In this document: positions 1 to 11,700 of the stretch, in pieces
Layout of the letters: each line of letters starts with the position of its first letter
How positions within the stretch are numbered: the stretch's first letter is position 1
Origin: Pithys albifrons albifrons
Lineage: Eukaryota; Chordata; Aves; Passeriformes; Thamnophilidae
NCBI RefSeq assembly: GCF_047495875.1
Contig: NC_092497.1
Coordinates: 30,132,781-30,196,780, forward strand
Direction: 5' to 3'
Length of the DNA stretch: 64,000 nt
Notes under the pieces: model-generated
Databases searched by the model: none
What the model was told of the DNA's origin: nothing
What the model saw: only the letters and a program-made list of their open reading frames with translations
Program-made: the position numbers and the translations under genes

Positions 1-3000
1 GCCCAAAATTGCTTCTGATGAAGTTAAAATGTAGCAATAGGAGAGCGTATTAGGCCATAATATGACATATAGAACATTTTAATGTATAGAATTATTCTAG
101 TAGGGAACCTGCATATCTAGAAAAATTGCCTAGGAATAAATGAATAAAAATATCATATTTTTATTATATCTGAAAAAATTATTGAGAAAATACTGAATTA
201 TTTCTGCAAAGAAAAACTCAAAATCTTAAATACTTTCATCATTTCTACTTGTCAATAGAGTAATGCACAATGCCAATCAACATAAGATTAACAAAAACCT
301 TTTTATAGAAATTTTTTGGGCTCCTTGCACAATACGCTTTTGAAAAAGAAAGTAAAATTATAAATCAGAAACCAGTCAGAAGTAAATAAAGGATATGAGT
401 AAACTGTCATATTTTGTTGGTGGGAAGGTAAATAGTACAGGGTATTTGGCCTCCAATTAACTCCACTCTAAGATGATTGTGAGTTGATGGTATCAAGGAA
501 CTAGTTGCATGGAGCATTAAGGTATATAAAAATGGGAACAGATAAAAATATACCTTCCTAGAAAAACTTGATTAATTTCTGGTCACTGTTTTCCTAAGAG
601 ATATGTAAAAAGAGGAAAAATTTGTAGAGGTGTCCCATGAAGAGGCTTCTTTTTGCAAAGTTTGTAGAAGCGATAATTAAAATGGGCTGTTAAATTATAT
701 ACACAAAGCATTCTTAAATAGAAGTTGTGTGATCTCTTATTTATATCCTTTAAAGCAGAACAGCTAAATACTTGATGAAATATTTAACAGTGTAAATAAA
801 ATTCTGTTTTCAAAAGTGAAACTTATTTCTAGCAGGTATCACAGGCAAAAGTCTCCTGAAGTTTAAGAGACAAGGAGCCACAGGCAGACTAAAGTTTAAG
901 CAACTTCCTTTGGAAGGAGGGACAAACATGGTCTTAGGTAGTTTTGGGCGTTTTAAGAGAAAGAATCAAGTTGGCTAGGCAAGTTAGAAAACATAATTGT
1001 GCAGGAACAATAAAAAGTCTGCAGATATGCAGGCCTTTTGAGGGAAAATATCCATGTCAAAAAAGGTGCTGGCAAGAGTGCTTCACTTGGTAATTTGGGT
1101 TATATATAATAGATTTTCTTTTTGTATACTGTAGAGATCACTATTTCTGATAAAGAAGCCTCAAACTTTTTTTTTTCATTCAGTTAAATACTCCAGGGAA
1201 CTGTTTGCTTGTGATATTTAGTAGAATTGAAGTCATGTACAAGGTTTTCTTGCACAGTAAAGAATTTGATCCTGCAAACTGAAGCCCTGGCTTTAGTGTA
1301 TCCCTGCAGGAATATAAGGATTTTTTTTTTTTCAGATTCAGAGTAAAGCCAAAAATACTGTCCTCTGAAATCTCTATAATAAGTTGAAATGAAATATATT
1401 CCATACCCGCAAATCCCAGCAAACATAACTGGGACTTAACCTTAATGAAGGTAGTTTCTTCATTCAGATCAAGATATAAAGCATGTGAAGAAGGAGTCAG
1501 TTCTTCATTCTAGACAGGTTTCTACAAAACAATAATACTGAGGTTCCTTGGGGTGAAATCCTGTTGCCTTTGTAAGATGACTTGCATAATGATGTTCCTG
1601 TTATTAATAAACACAGGTAGGAGATATTGGTATGATTTCAGGATTATGATGTATTATCAGGACAAGGCAAAAATAAGTCTTGCATAAGGATTGTAAATTT
1701 CATATCCTGCTCCACTTTAATTACTTTTTAATCTAGAACACAGTGGCATTTTTTGTAAGGACAGTTTTGAAACAAAAACAAAAAAGTCTTTAAAAAATAT
1801 AGACTGAAAGTGTTTTCAAAATTGTTTTTTATAGGTGATAAATTCTGCTTATACTTGTTTAGTGCAAGTAAAAATACATAGGTTGGTAAAACATTGTATT
1901 GTCTTTATACTTTTTTTATTAAAAATGCCTCTGATAACCTGCCCCATAAACAGGAAGAAATCTGAGTAATACACCATCTGACATTCACTGTAATAAAATT
2001 TTCAATAGTAATCAGGATTATTGGTAAATAGTAATCGGAATTATGATGAAAGGGGGGCAAAAACTATTCTCTTTTATGTCTCATAATTAAGTTTAATCTG
2101 TACCTTGCTGAATTTATATTTGAATATATTGTTTAAGTTGCCTAACCTCTCTGCTCCTAGATTAAACCCTGTTTGGTGACCTTGCCTAAAACAGAGCATT
2201 CATGCTAACAAATATGGAGATCATCTAGCCCAAAGCACATTATTTGTGTTTTAACAATTTAAGAACAAGGTGAAGTGGAGCACTCTAGAGGATGGCTATA
2301 ATAGCCTTATTGATCTTTTATTATTAAGACCTATTAAGATAATTATTTTCAAAATTATGAGCTTTTAAGAACTTCCAGCCCAAACACTGATTTATGCTGT
2401 CTGTGATTCCACTTCTGCTGTTTCACACTGTGTTAATTTTCATTAAGTTCACTATGTTTAAGACCTCTTAAGGGATTTATTTAAACTTCTTTTGATTAGA
2501 CACATACTGTATACTTTTACTACTGTAACAATATCTATTTTTTTTCCAAAGATAACAAGATCTGAGTTATGACTGTAATGTTATTCCACAGAGTTCCTGT
2601 ATTAAGTCTCTTAGGAATATTAATATGTTGCTGTAATTATTTTTTGATGTATGTAAAGCATACAGGATTTGATCAGAAAAGATATGTTTAACATAAGTGG
2701 GTTAGTGAAGTAAATCCCAGCCATGTATTTTATATTGCATGCTTCTTTTAGGTACTATAAAAGATTAGATAAAATTCAAAATAGGAATTTAATATATTTT
2801 TAAAGGATTTAGTGAAGTCAGGTCATCAGAATAACATACGCAGAAGTTTAATTTACAAAACAGCTGTCTGTGGACTTGAATAAAGCTTTTCCTAAAGTCA
2901 CTAAATTTTAGCTTGATTTGAAGTCTTTAAAAGGCAGCTACACATAGATATTTCTTAGCTGATAATACAAGTCTGTGTCATTATTATTATAAGCTACTGA

Positions 3001-3460
3001 TAAAATGTATATTGACTTCATTATCAGTAACTGTGGTCTATGTTTTATATATGTAGATGTAAAACATATTTGACAGAATGAAAATCTAATAGCCAGGACA
3101 TATGTTCAATGTTACAGAATATAATAATTTCTCTCCTAAGATTAGAAATTAGCAGAATTAATGTAATGTATTGTGTGTGGATAAAATATAGCTTATTTTT
3201 AGAGAAAGGAGATAGGCTGAGCTATATTTTTGCAGAGTCTTAACACTACATATTTTCTTCTTAAGCTAAAACCATATTCCTGTCCTTTACCTTCAGCTCC
3301 TCTCATGGTTATTTCATGTGTTCCTTGATATTTCATTGGTTGTGAACAGGAGAGGTCTTGTAAATGCATACAGCCTTGACATTCAGAAGACCAAGTCTCT
3401 GACAACAGTTATTTGTATTCAGCACTATGTTCTCACCTTCAAAAGAATACTTTTTTTCCT
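1..3460. other. AT-rich unique sequence, no gene seen
   Basis: No ORF with a recognisable protein signature, no LINE or LTR hallmark and no RNA gene was seen. The short ORFs present are low-complexity, AT-driven frames. Short A and T runs occur (for example near 1165 and 1320), but no repeat family could be named. Confidence 0.6.
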
Positions 3461-3466
3461 TGCATA

Positions 3467-4080
3467 GTTGTCCTGGGTTGCACAAAAATTCTGGTATCCG
3501 CTTTTTTTTTCTCTCTTTTTTTTTTTTTTCTGAATATCCCTTTTTGGCTTTTTGGTGTTTTATCTTTAAAGAGCTTGAACTGCTAGTGATTAATGACTCA
3601 AACATTTGATCATCTGCTGAGACCACCCAGGTGCTGTGAGAGATTGTACTCTTGGTGCTCATGGCTCAATCAGCAGTATGCTTTGCCAACAATGTGCAAG
3701 AGTAGCCACCCAGGCCAGGGGCTGAAGATGTGTACATACTACACCTCAGGCTTACAAACTGGGTGTTAAACAGGATAAGGGAAGAGGCATATCCTTCGAG
3801 GTGGGATATTGTTTCCTTTCTCTTATACAGACTCAGCTGTAATAACTCCCCAGAACATTCACACTCAGTCTGAAGATATTCATCTCTTGTGGATGAGCCA
3901 TAACAGGCCATAATGAATTCAACTGCACTGAGGTAAGAGACAGCTGCAACATCTTAGAAGGCCTTACAGACACCTGAAGTATCCCCTGACTCACAGTTTT
4001 ACATCACCCAGAGTAAAACTCCCCACCCCAGGGGAGGAGTGTAACGTTCAGATCTGCTTAATTTTGATGCAGATTGAACT
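3467..4080 (+). mobile_element. Highly diverged LTR related to the provirus LTR family
   Basis: Three blocks align in order, by eye, with the LTR-like sequence at 25980-26563. They are the CCTCAGGCTT/GGGTGTTAAA block near 3747, the ACATTCACACTCAG block near 3855, and the TCACCCAGAGTAAAACTCCCC block near 4005-4025. A TGTCCTGGGTT start at about 3467 resembles the TGTCCTAGTTC start of the other copies. Long T runs (3500-3530) have expanded inside it. Boundaries are approximate and no target site duplication was found. This looks like an old solo LTR of the same broad ERVL-like group, but it could be a fragment with an unrelated 5' end. Confidence 0.5.
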
Positions 4081-4950
4081 ATAGGTTCAAATATTCTCGA
4101 GCAAAATGGAAACTCAAACAAGCTATCTGTAAATACCAAAACTGATTTTTATTAATTGCTTGCTAGAGAGATGCAAAAGGGAAAGAGGAAAAATAAGATA
4201 AGTTAGGAGAAATGCTTAAAATTACTTATAGAAGCAGAGAAAAGTTACCACTATGAAAAAGCTACTTGTGTGCCGTACCAATGTAAGTGAGGGGAGCGGA
4301 AGGAAAAGCTCAGTCTCTCTCCTTGTGTTTCTGTCATGATTCGATGTTATCTCTTAGCTGTAGAAGAGTGGTAAGTCTTTTGAAATGCAGGATGCACATT
4401 ATTACCCCTCACACCAACTGGCTGGCTTCTGGTTCAGCTGTAAAAAAGGCTGCTGCTTTTTGGCCTTTAAGAGAAAAATACAGTGAAAGGATATACCTCA
4501 TGCATGCAGTCTCAGTCTTTCTCCAGGCTGGCAGGCTCTCTCTCTCTCTCAGCAGATGAAGGCTGGTGGTGTTGGAAGAAGGGTGAGACGAGCTGAGAGG
4601 AGAGATCAGAAGAAACCATGCAATGTTCTCTAGTTTCTCCTTTTCTCTTGCTCCTCTAATTTCTGAGTTCATCTTCAGGTTTTTATAATGCTTTTTCAAT
4701 AGCTGCACGTGAATTTTGGCACATAGTCAAATCCAGATGTTCAGAAACTGAGGACAAAAGCAGGATCTTTGGCAGGAAACATTTCCTTGAGAAAGCTTTC
4801 GCAGAAGAGCTGACAGAGATTTTAGCAGGATGTATTGAGAGGCAGAAGACAATGGAGAAACATATTTTTGGCTTCTCTTTGTATGCTGCAAGGAGTGCCC
4901 ACCTGAGTTTCTGGGCTTTCCCATGTGAGACCCCAGCCTCCAAGCTACCA
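4081..4950. other. Unassigned stretch between two repeats
   Basis: It contains a TTTTTATTAATTG motif near 4148, which on the minus strand would be an AATAAA-type signal, and a (CT)n run at about 4537-4552. It may be internal sequence of an old LTR element, but no gag or pol signature is visible. Confidence 0.35.
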
Positions 4951-4954
4951 GCTC

Positions 4955-5545
4955 ACCAAAAAAGGTTTACTTTAAAAATATACAAGGCTCCAAAAAATAC
5001 TTCCGCATTTTAAAGAGCCTCCAGTTCTTTTAAAAACTTTAAGAGAGAGCACACACAGCTTTCTCAGGAGGTTCTTTAACTGGTAAACTTTAGCAAATAG
5101 AGTGCTTGCCAGCAGTTTAAACGGTAACATGCAACCAAATTAATGCATTCTACAAAGTATTGGCCTACTGCTTGCTAATAAAGCCTAGTAAATCCAACCC
5201 ATCTGGTACTACGTTACCCAAAATACCAAGAAATGAAATTAGGAGAAGTAAAGAGAGAAAAAGAGAAAATTGCAGCTACCACTGGAGTCCTGTGCAATTG
5301 CAGGTACTCTGCGTCCAGGTGACAGGTTTTGAACAAGCATGGAGAGCACATGCTGCTGTTTTTATTTGTTTTGGCCTCCCTGTGGCCACATCCCAACTCT
5401 AGGCAGGACTTCTGATGTGGTATGGGTAGTGCTCCTGGACTTGTTTTGACTGACAGCTTTTCTGGGGTTGCCCAATAAGGTTTGCAGAGGCTGGGATAAG
5501 GCATTAACCCACCTTCATGAAATTCAACCTTGTCTCTTCCCACCT
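4955..5545. repeat. Unclassified interspersed repeat, copy 1
   Basis: This stretch is collinear with 41548-42215 and in the same orientation. Shared landmarks in order are TTTACTTTAAAAATAT.CAAGGCTCCAAAAA, a GGCAAACTTTAG-like block, a TTACCCAAAATA block, a purine-rich AAGTAAAGAGAGAAAAAGAG block, and a GAATTCAACCT-like block at the right end. Two diverged copies 36 kb apart show it is an interspersed repeat rather than unique DNA. No coding signature or terminal repeat was recognised; it could be an LTR or a retroviral leader segment. The 143-codon minus frame over 5214-5645 is not convincing as a protein. Confidence 0.6.
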
Positions 5546-6467
5546 TCCTGTCCTCCACCAGCCCCACCCCATAATATAGCACACCCTCACCACCCAGAGC
5601 TTCCACCAGCACCTCAATGGATCCAGACTGCAACCACAACTTCAACAGGACTACAACATCAAAATTTCACCAATCTCATCATTGGGTCCAACAAGTGTGT
5701 TGCACTGCAAGGAGAGTCAGCAGCCCTGCTGCCTAGCTCCAGCACCACACAAGTGTCTGCTGATATCTAATCCCAGCTATCCCATGCTTTCTGCCAGAGC
5801 TGACTCTTCCATTCCTGCCTTGTTTTCCAGGCATGAGAGGGGCAAATGTGTTTTTTCTGGGTGGGGGAGGCCAGCCACCATCTTGATTTGGTCCAGTGGG
5901 CAGAGCTTAGGAAATTTCTCATCATCAGTTGGTTTAGCCCAGTTTTATCAGGATTGTTATTAGCATTCTTCTTGGTAAAGAGTTATTTTTTTCATTTACA
6001 TCAGGGTGCATTCAGTCTCTCTCTCCATATTGGAGAAACCAGGGGTATTGAATCTGAGGGAGGAGACTTCTGTCTGAGATCCCTGCCCCTCCAAATTGTC
6101 TCAGATGAGACAACAGTAAAGTGACTTCTCTCACATCATGAAAATCCCAAACCATACCTAGCTTGAAGCCAGCTTCTAGGACAGTATTTTTTGGTTTAGT
6201 AAGTTGTGTCTGTACCACATATGATATACAAATACTAGTGAAGTGCATTCAGGTTTACCCTACTGTAACACAGGTCCTCTTGTGGAACATTCGAATTATT
6301 TTTCAGACACAAAGCTTCATAATGAAGAATAATTTGAGAAGTTGAGCTTCTGTCCTCTGTGTTTCTTCATGTGTCAGAACACCATACAAATGCAGACAGT
6401 AGGTTTTCCTAAACAAAAAATTCTTCCAAAGTTAATGAAACTGTATTTGCTGCAGCATCAGTTTCCC
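5546..6467. other. Unique sequence, nothing recognised
   Basis: No repeat, RNA gene or protein signature was seen. Short overlapping ORFs occur on both strands without any domain. Confidence 0.5.
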
Positions 6468-6475
6468 TGATCTGT

Positions 6476-6795
6476 CATCATCATCATGGCTAGGCTTCCG
6501 AATGAAGATTTGGGAAGGACTCTACCCACATGGGTGTATCCTTTGAGCCTGCTCAGTGCATTTTTTTTTAGGTGAGGCACAGCGTACACAGAACTGGCCC
6601 CACCCTTTAACCTGTAAGGTTCATCTGCCACAGCCAAGTGAACTTGGATGGTGACAGTGAAGTCCTCAGGATGAGAACCTACAGCACCTGGTATGGTATT
6701 TCCAGGAAGTCTCCCATCCAAGTACTAGCCAGGGCTGACCCTGCTTAGCTTCCGAGATCTGACAGGATCGGCCATCAGGGTGGCATTTAACTGCC
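6476..6795 (-). mobile_element. 5S rRNA-headed SINE with AviRTE-type tail (copy A1)
   Basis: On the minus strand the element opens with GGCAGTTAAATGCCACCCTGA and runs into a 5S rRNA-like head at about 6785-6677. That head includes the GGAAGCTAAGCAGGGTC and TAGTACTTGGATGGGAGAC stretches, which hold the internal promoter region of 5S genes. A body of about 150 bp follows. It ends with the segment seen on the plus strand as CATCATCATGGCTAGGCTTC plus AAGATTTGGGAAGG, which matches the 3' end of the LINE at 20412-23095. An imperfect target site duplication, TGATCTGT, lies at 6468-6475 and 6801-6808. A 5S head makes this a SINE3-type element, presumably transcribed by RNA polymerase III and copied by the RTE LINE. 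Confidence 0.88.
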
Positions 6796-6808
6796 CTCCT
6801 TGATCTGT

Positions 6809-8030
6809 ACTGCATGCAAAAAGTCCAAGATTGGAATTTCAATGTTCATTTTCACTAGGTTTCTACTCTCTGTAGCTGCTCTGTGCTGCTTCTCTAAGAA
6901 TTTCACATATTCTCTCATGGCTTTTTTTAAAAAAGAAGTTTCTGTAATTCATAACTAAGTAGATTATTTTGAAAGTATGAAAACATGTTTAATATGCCCA
7001 CACAGTACCACCGAAGTACCACAGAGTAGTCAATGAAGTAGTGAGAATTGTAAACTTAGTGTTTGTTTCCAAAGGAGTATAACTTTCAGGGTATACATGC
7101 CACTAAATACTCTATCTGGAGATAACATATTTATTTGTGTGTTTTCTGTCTATGAATGGTAAACACACACACACACAGAGTAATCTTCATCACACACAAA
7201 TTCAAAGATTTCTTTGAAATACATATATTTATGGGCTAGAGCTGGGTTGGAAGAACAGCAAATTCCTTACTATTCCATCATCTCCAAAGTTGTCTCATAT
7301 TGCAAAGTTTGAAGTCTGAAGTCTTGAATTTATACTAGAGACCTTTAGAATTGGCAAGCACAAAGGGATCTTTAAACTTGATGGTTATTTTTTTCATATT
7401 ATTAGCTTGATGTATCAGAAGATTTATCTCTCGGTTCATGTTCATTCTCAGTGCTGAGTCTGCAATTTATATTTCACTCTATTTCACATTTTATGGAGCA
7501 AGGATAATATTAAAGTTAGTAGCAAAATCCATTGTCTGCTTTCTCTGAGCAGTGCCAGTTTGCAGGCTTTTGCAATTATTTGATTTTTAAGTTTTCTACT
7601 GTGTGAAGACTTACATTACTTAGCTAAGCACACTTGCCCTTTTCATTAGCCCATTTTGGTTTCTGTTCTTCTTGACTGTGGTGGTTTCTTTTTTTCCTCA
7701 GATAGATGCGCTAAACCACAGCATACCTACACATCCTTCTTTTGTGGCTGATTTATTTAGTTATTGTACTGTCCCCTCTATATAAATGACTTGTTATATG
7801 GATGGGATTTTCTTATTTCTACCTTGTGTTTGGAGAACTGTGGCAAAAAGGATGCACTATAAAATGTGGTTATTCTTATCAGTGCAGGGAAGCTAAGTCT
7901 TGGGAAGTTTGAAGAACTCATGGACATTGGCATGGGGATTAGATAAGAGTTGTGTTATTACTCTCTAAACCATGAGAAGCCCAGTTTTTAGTTCTTTTCT
8001 AATTTAGTTGGTTCAGAGTAGACGAAGATG
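6809..8030. other. AT-rich unique sequence with a short (CA)n tract
   Basis: No gene or transposon signature was seen. A short (CA)n microsatellite lies at about 7161-7178. Confidence 0.5.
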
Positions 8031-8039
8031 AGGAGGTCC

Positions 8040-8705
8040 AAGACCCCGGGGAGCACATGTGGCGACTGAATTGGGACCATGGGGGCTTTCGGATGGACAC
8101 TTCCCCAGTTTAAATGTTATACCCTTAATATGGCTGCCCTGGTTATTTTTCCCTTAGTCGTTCCTTATCCAAGTTTCCTCTTCCCACAAAACCCTCCGGG
8201 TCGCAGCCCCCTCTCCTGGCGCGCCCCGGCCATGGGGGCGGTTGGCGGCGGGGCTGCCCGGGAGGCGCCGCTGGAGCCCCGGCGGGAGCTGTCCCTGCCC
8301 CGGAGTGCCGGGAGCCCTACGGTAGAATTTTTCCGCCAACCTCATTCTCCTATTGGTCCTTTTGCCGCTCTTCCCCTCCCTCCTTCCCTTTGTTAGCATG
8401 CACCCAATGAGGTGCATTACTCCTCCCCGTCTCTGCCCCTCTTCCCCACCCAAATCCGGGGAATTCCCGTGCTCCCCTTATAAGCTAGCGCGCGCCATTA
8501 AAACCGGCTTTTCCTCGTGGTCTTCTGGCATGGTGTGGCCTTATTCCGTTCGGGGTGGTTGCTGGGCCGGGGGCAGGAAGAGCCTACCTAAGCTTCTAAG
8601 GGGCGTGATCCTAGGGAACCCTGCTTGCCGCTTTCCTAGCCTTGCTCCTGGAAGCAGGAACCTCTCCACTGTATCAGTGGTTAATAACAATCCACTGGTA
8701 GTTTT
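8040..8705. promoter_or_regulatory. Isolated GC/CpG-rich promoter-like island, possibly an LTR
   Basis: In an otherwise AT-rich region this block is rich in G+C and CpG, most densely at 8190-8330 (GGCGCGCCCCGG, GGCGGTTGGCGGCGGGG). Promoter-like words follow in order: an inverted CCAAT box (ATTGG) near 8351, a direct CCAAT near 8403, and a TATA-like CCTTATAAGCT at about 8476-8486. An AATAAA-like CATTAAAA lies about 20 bp downstream. The order CCAAT, TATA, A-rich signal suits a retroviral LTR reading on the plus strand. It could equally be a CpG-island promoter. A perfect palindrome CCACTG-TAT-CAGTGG lies at 8666-8680. Overlapping plus-strand ORFs of 105 and 118 codons are compositional and have no recognised domain. 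No target site duplication was found. Confidence 0.5.
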
Positions 8706-11700
8706 TTAGAGATTTTATTCATCAAATATATGTTTCAAGTGAAATACTTCATTAAAATCTTTAAATCAATTCCATTCAGTGTAAGTTTAATGTTCACTAA
8801 GCTTTGAGTTTTGTATTGGTCTCTACTATTATTAGTTATGACTTCCTTATGAGAGAAGTGTATTAACTTGAGATGTACTTAAAGACTTTGTTTTCCCTTA
8901 ATAGTATACTGGAAGGCTTTTCTCTGGGGTTAGAACATTTGAAAATTATTAGTAGAGATATTGCTTTGCAAAAGTTATCATCTAGAAGTAGGAAACCTTT
9001 ATCAATAAGATAACTTCCTCATATATTAATTTCCCCTAAAAAGGTCATTCCACAGCCAGATCCTCTCAGATAAGAACACTTCAGTCTGAGCTCTGTGAAT
9101 TTCATTGTTCCAAAAGATTGCAATGAGTTCCCTTGTTTCCTTTACTGCTATTGAATCTGTAGACACATTTATTTTGTCTAATCCTACTGACTTTGATCTA
9201 CTTTTCCATGCAACTGTGTACATGTGTGCTTTAAATCTAGTCTGAAGGACTGATAGTCCTGACCTTGTACTCATGAATTTCTTGTTTTTTATGATTATAA
9301 GCTATCCTTAAAAAGGATTGCCCATCGGCAAGGAAAGCATGTATCTAGATTAATCTTGAAGTGAGATATGCTCTAGACACTTTCTTCACATAATTCATGT
9401 TACTCATCTTTATACGTTTGCATAAGTAAAACAATTACAATCCTGTTAGATATCAATGAGCAATCAAACCTTTTTTTTCTGAGCTCTCACTGAAGTGGAG
9501 AAAATCCCTCAGTGGTTTGTGCAGGAACTCAACTGATGCCATGGTCTTCCCCAGAGCACTGTCATCACCAAGAATGAATTAATGACATTATCCAGGATGA
9601 ATAGTACAGAAATTATAGGTTAGCAACAAGAGCAAATTAAATTTTTAACCTTTTTGTGTTGCCATCTTTCAAACTGTATGTGTTTTACAGTGTTTGCTTG
9701 CAAGTTACTATGGTCCCAGGTGTTCCTGCATTTCAGATGTTCTCCAAGTCTGCACTTTCCAGCTAAGAAACCTGACACACATCTTGTAAGAGCACTCACA
9801 ATAACGCAGGGCCAGTATGCTATGGTTAGATATGCTGAGATTTTCATCGAAATTGTACTTCTGAACTGAAGTAGAATGGCCGTGTAGATTTACCCTTAAT
9901 ATTCCAAACTGGCTTGCACCAGATACTAACCATTCCTACTCCATAAAACCTTGAGTTGTAGAAGATATAAATAAACAGCTAATGGTACTACTGATTCACA
10001 TGAACACTGGCACCTCGGTGTGTCTCTGCATAAAAGTGTATTTTATTATCACTTAAGGAAGTCATTACCCTTTTAGGAGGGCTTACATGCTGTTTTACCA
10101 ATATGTCACTACAGCAACATTATAAAAGCAGCATTATTTTTGCCAGTGGCATTTTACAAAACAAGGAAAGTAGTTTCAATGTAACTTTGAAAAATGTCTT
10201 TACAGGCTTTTATTTTACTCTGGGAGAAAAGAATTGAAAATGTATCCCCACATTAAAATTTGATTTTTTTCATATAGTTGTTTTTCCCTAAATACTATGT
10301 AACATCTGTAAATCATTAAAATACAGTAAGCATAATAAATTATTTGGTTCAACTGTACAGACAGGGCAGTTGCAAATCATATTTATTAGATAAGTATGCA
10401 AAATGGACTAAAGTAACACTAACTTTTCATACTAATTGCGTTTTTATTTCCCACTTAGTAACCTTGGAGGTATCTTCAATATGTCCATTGAGCCAAAGGC
10501 TGTTATTCAAAACCCTGCTTTTACCAGCAAAAATAGGTAATAAGATTTCATCTGTGAAAATAAGAAGAAATAGTTACCAAATAGAGAAAGATTACAACTA
10601 TTTTGCTGCCAGCAAAAGACATTTTGAGTACTATATTTTGAGGATCCTTTTTTAAACAATCACTCACTTAAAATTTTGCAAAGAATAGTACTTCATTTTC
10701 TTTACCTGACTTGTCAGTAAATTGTACAAGATTAGGATGCTAATGTTGTCATACTATCATGATAGACACAGTTTTGATTGATAATTTTGTGGGTTATATT
10801 TTGATTTTCATTTTATTTTATTTGTGTGTTTACTGGGGGGGTTTTGCTAAAGAAAAACATTTCAGCATGCTAAATTACAGGTTATTTAGCAAATTTTTTT
10901 CCTGTTTTATAATGTGAAAGACAGAAGGAAAATTATACTAGATTAAATAACAACCCAGGGTTTTTTGTGTAATTTGAAAAGTGGTAAATGACATGCTTCT
11001 CTATAAATAGCAACTTTGCTTTAAAAATATAATGTGGTTTTAGAAATTATAGTATATAATTTATAAAATAACCAATACATTTACCCATATGTGAAAAAAT
11101 AAAGCTGAGAAAAAGCTATTTTGAGCCCCTCAATCCATTATTTCATTATTGAACTGAGCCTTTCACTCAATTTATTAAAGATCTAGACACATAACACTGC
11201 AAAACCTGAATAAATTCCAATTTTTAAATATATAGTAATTTTCAAATGACCATAACATATTCTGTGCAGTTCATTTTGCAATTTTTAATATTGAGTGGAT
11301 AGAAGTCCCACAAGTAGTCAGATGTATCTCTCTATGTAAAAGTACAAATAAAAATCCAACAGATAACACTGGACACAGTTTTACTAAAGAGTTCAAAATG
11401 CTATGCAAATTTTACTGTCCCAACCAACTAATAAACTAAGAAATACTTAAGTCTTTCAAACTGTAAAAAGTCCCTCAGACCTAGTCAATATCTAGCACCA
11501 AAATCATAATTATGTCAGATACCTGCTTACATATGCATTTATAATAGTAATTTCTCATGTAATGTACTGTGACTATATAAATGTCTTTGTCCTTGTAATA
11601 AACACACAATTTAATACTGAAAAACTCTATTTAATTATGTGAAGCTGTGTTTTCAGTGAATTGCAAATGTTTGTGCCTGACAGTTTAGCAAGAGCAGTAA

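Noticed and set aside
5214..5645. 143-codon minus-strand ORF
   Set aside because: It lies mostly in an interspersed repeat whose second copy does not keep the frame, and has no recognisable domain.
8079..8709. Overlapping 105- and 118-codon ORFs in the GC-rich island
   Set aside because: They are compositional open frames in GC-rich DNA, overlapping in different frames, with no domain.
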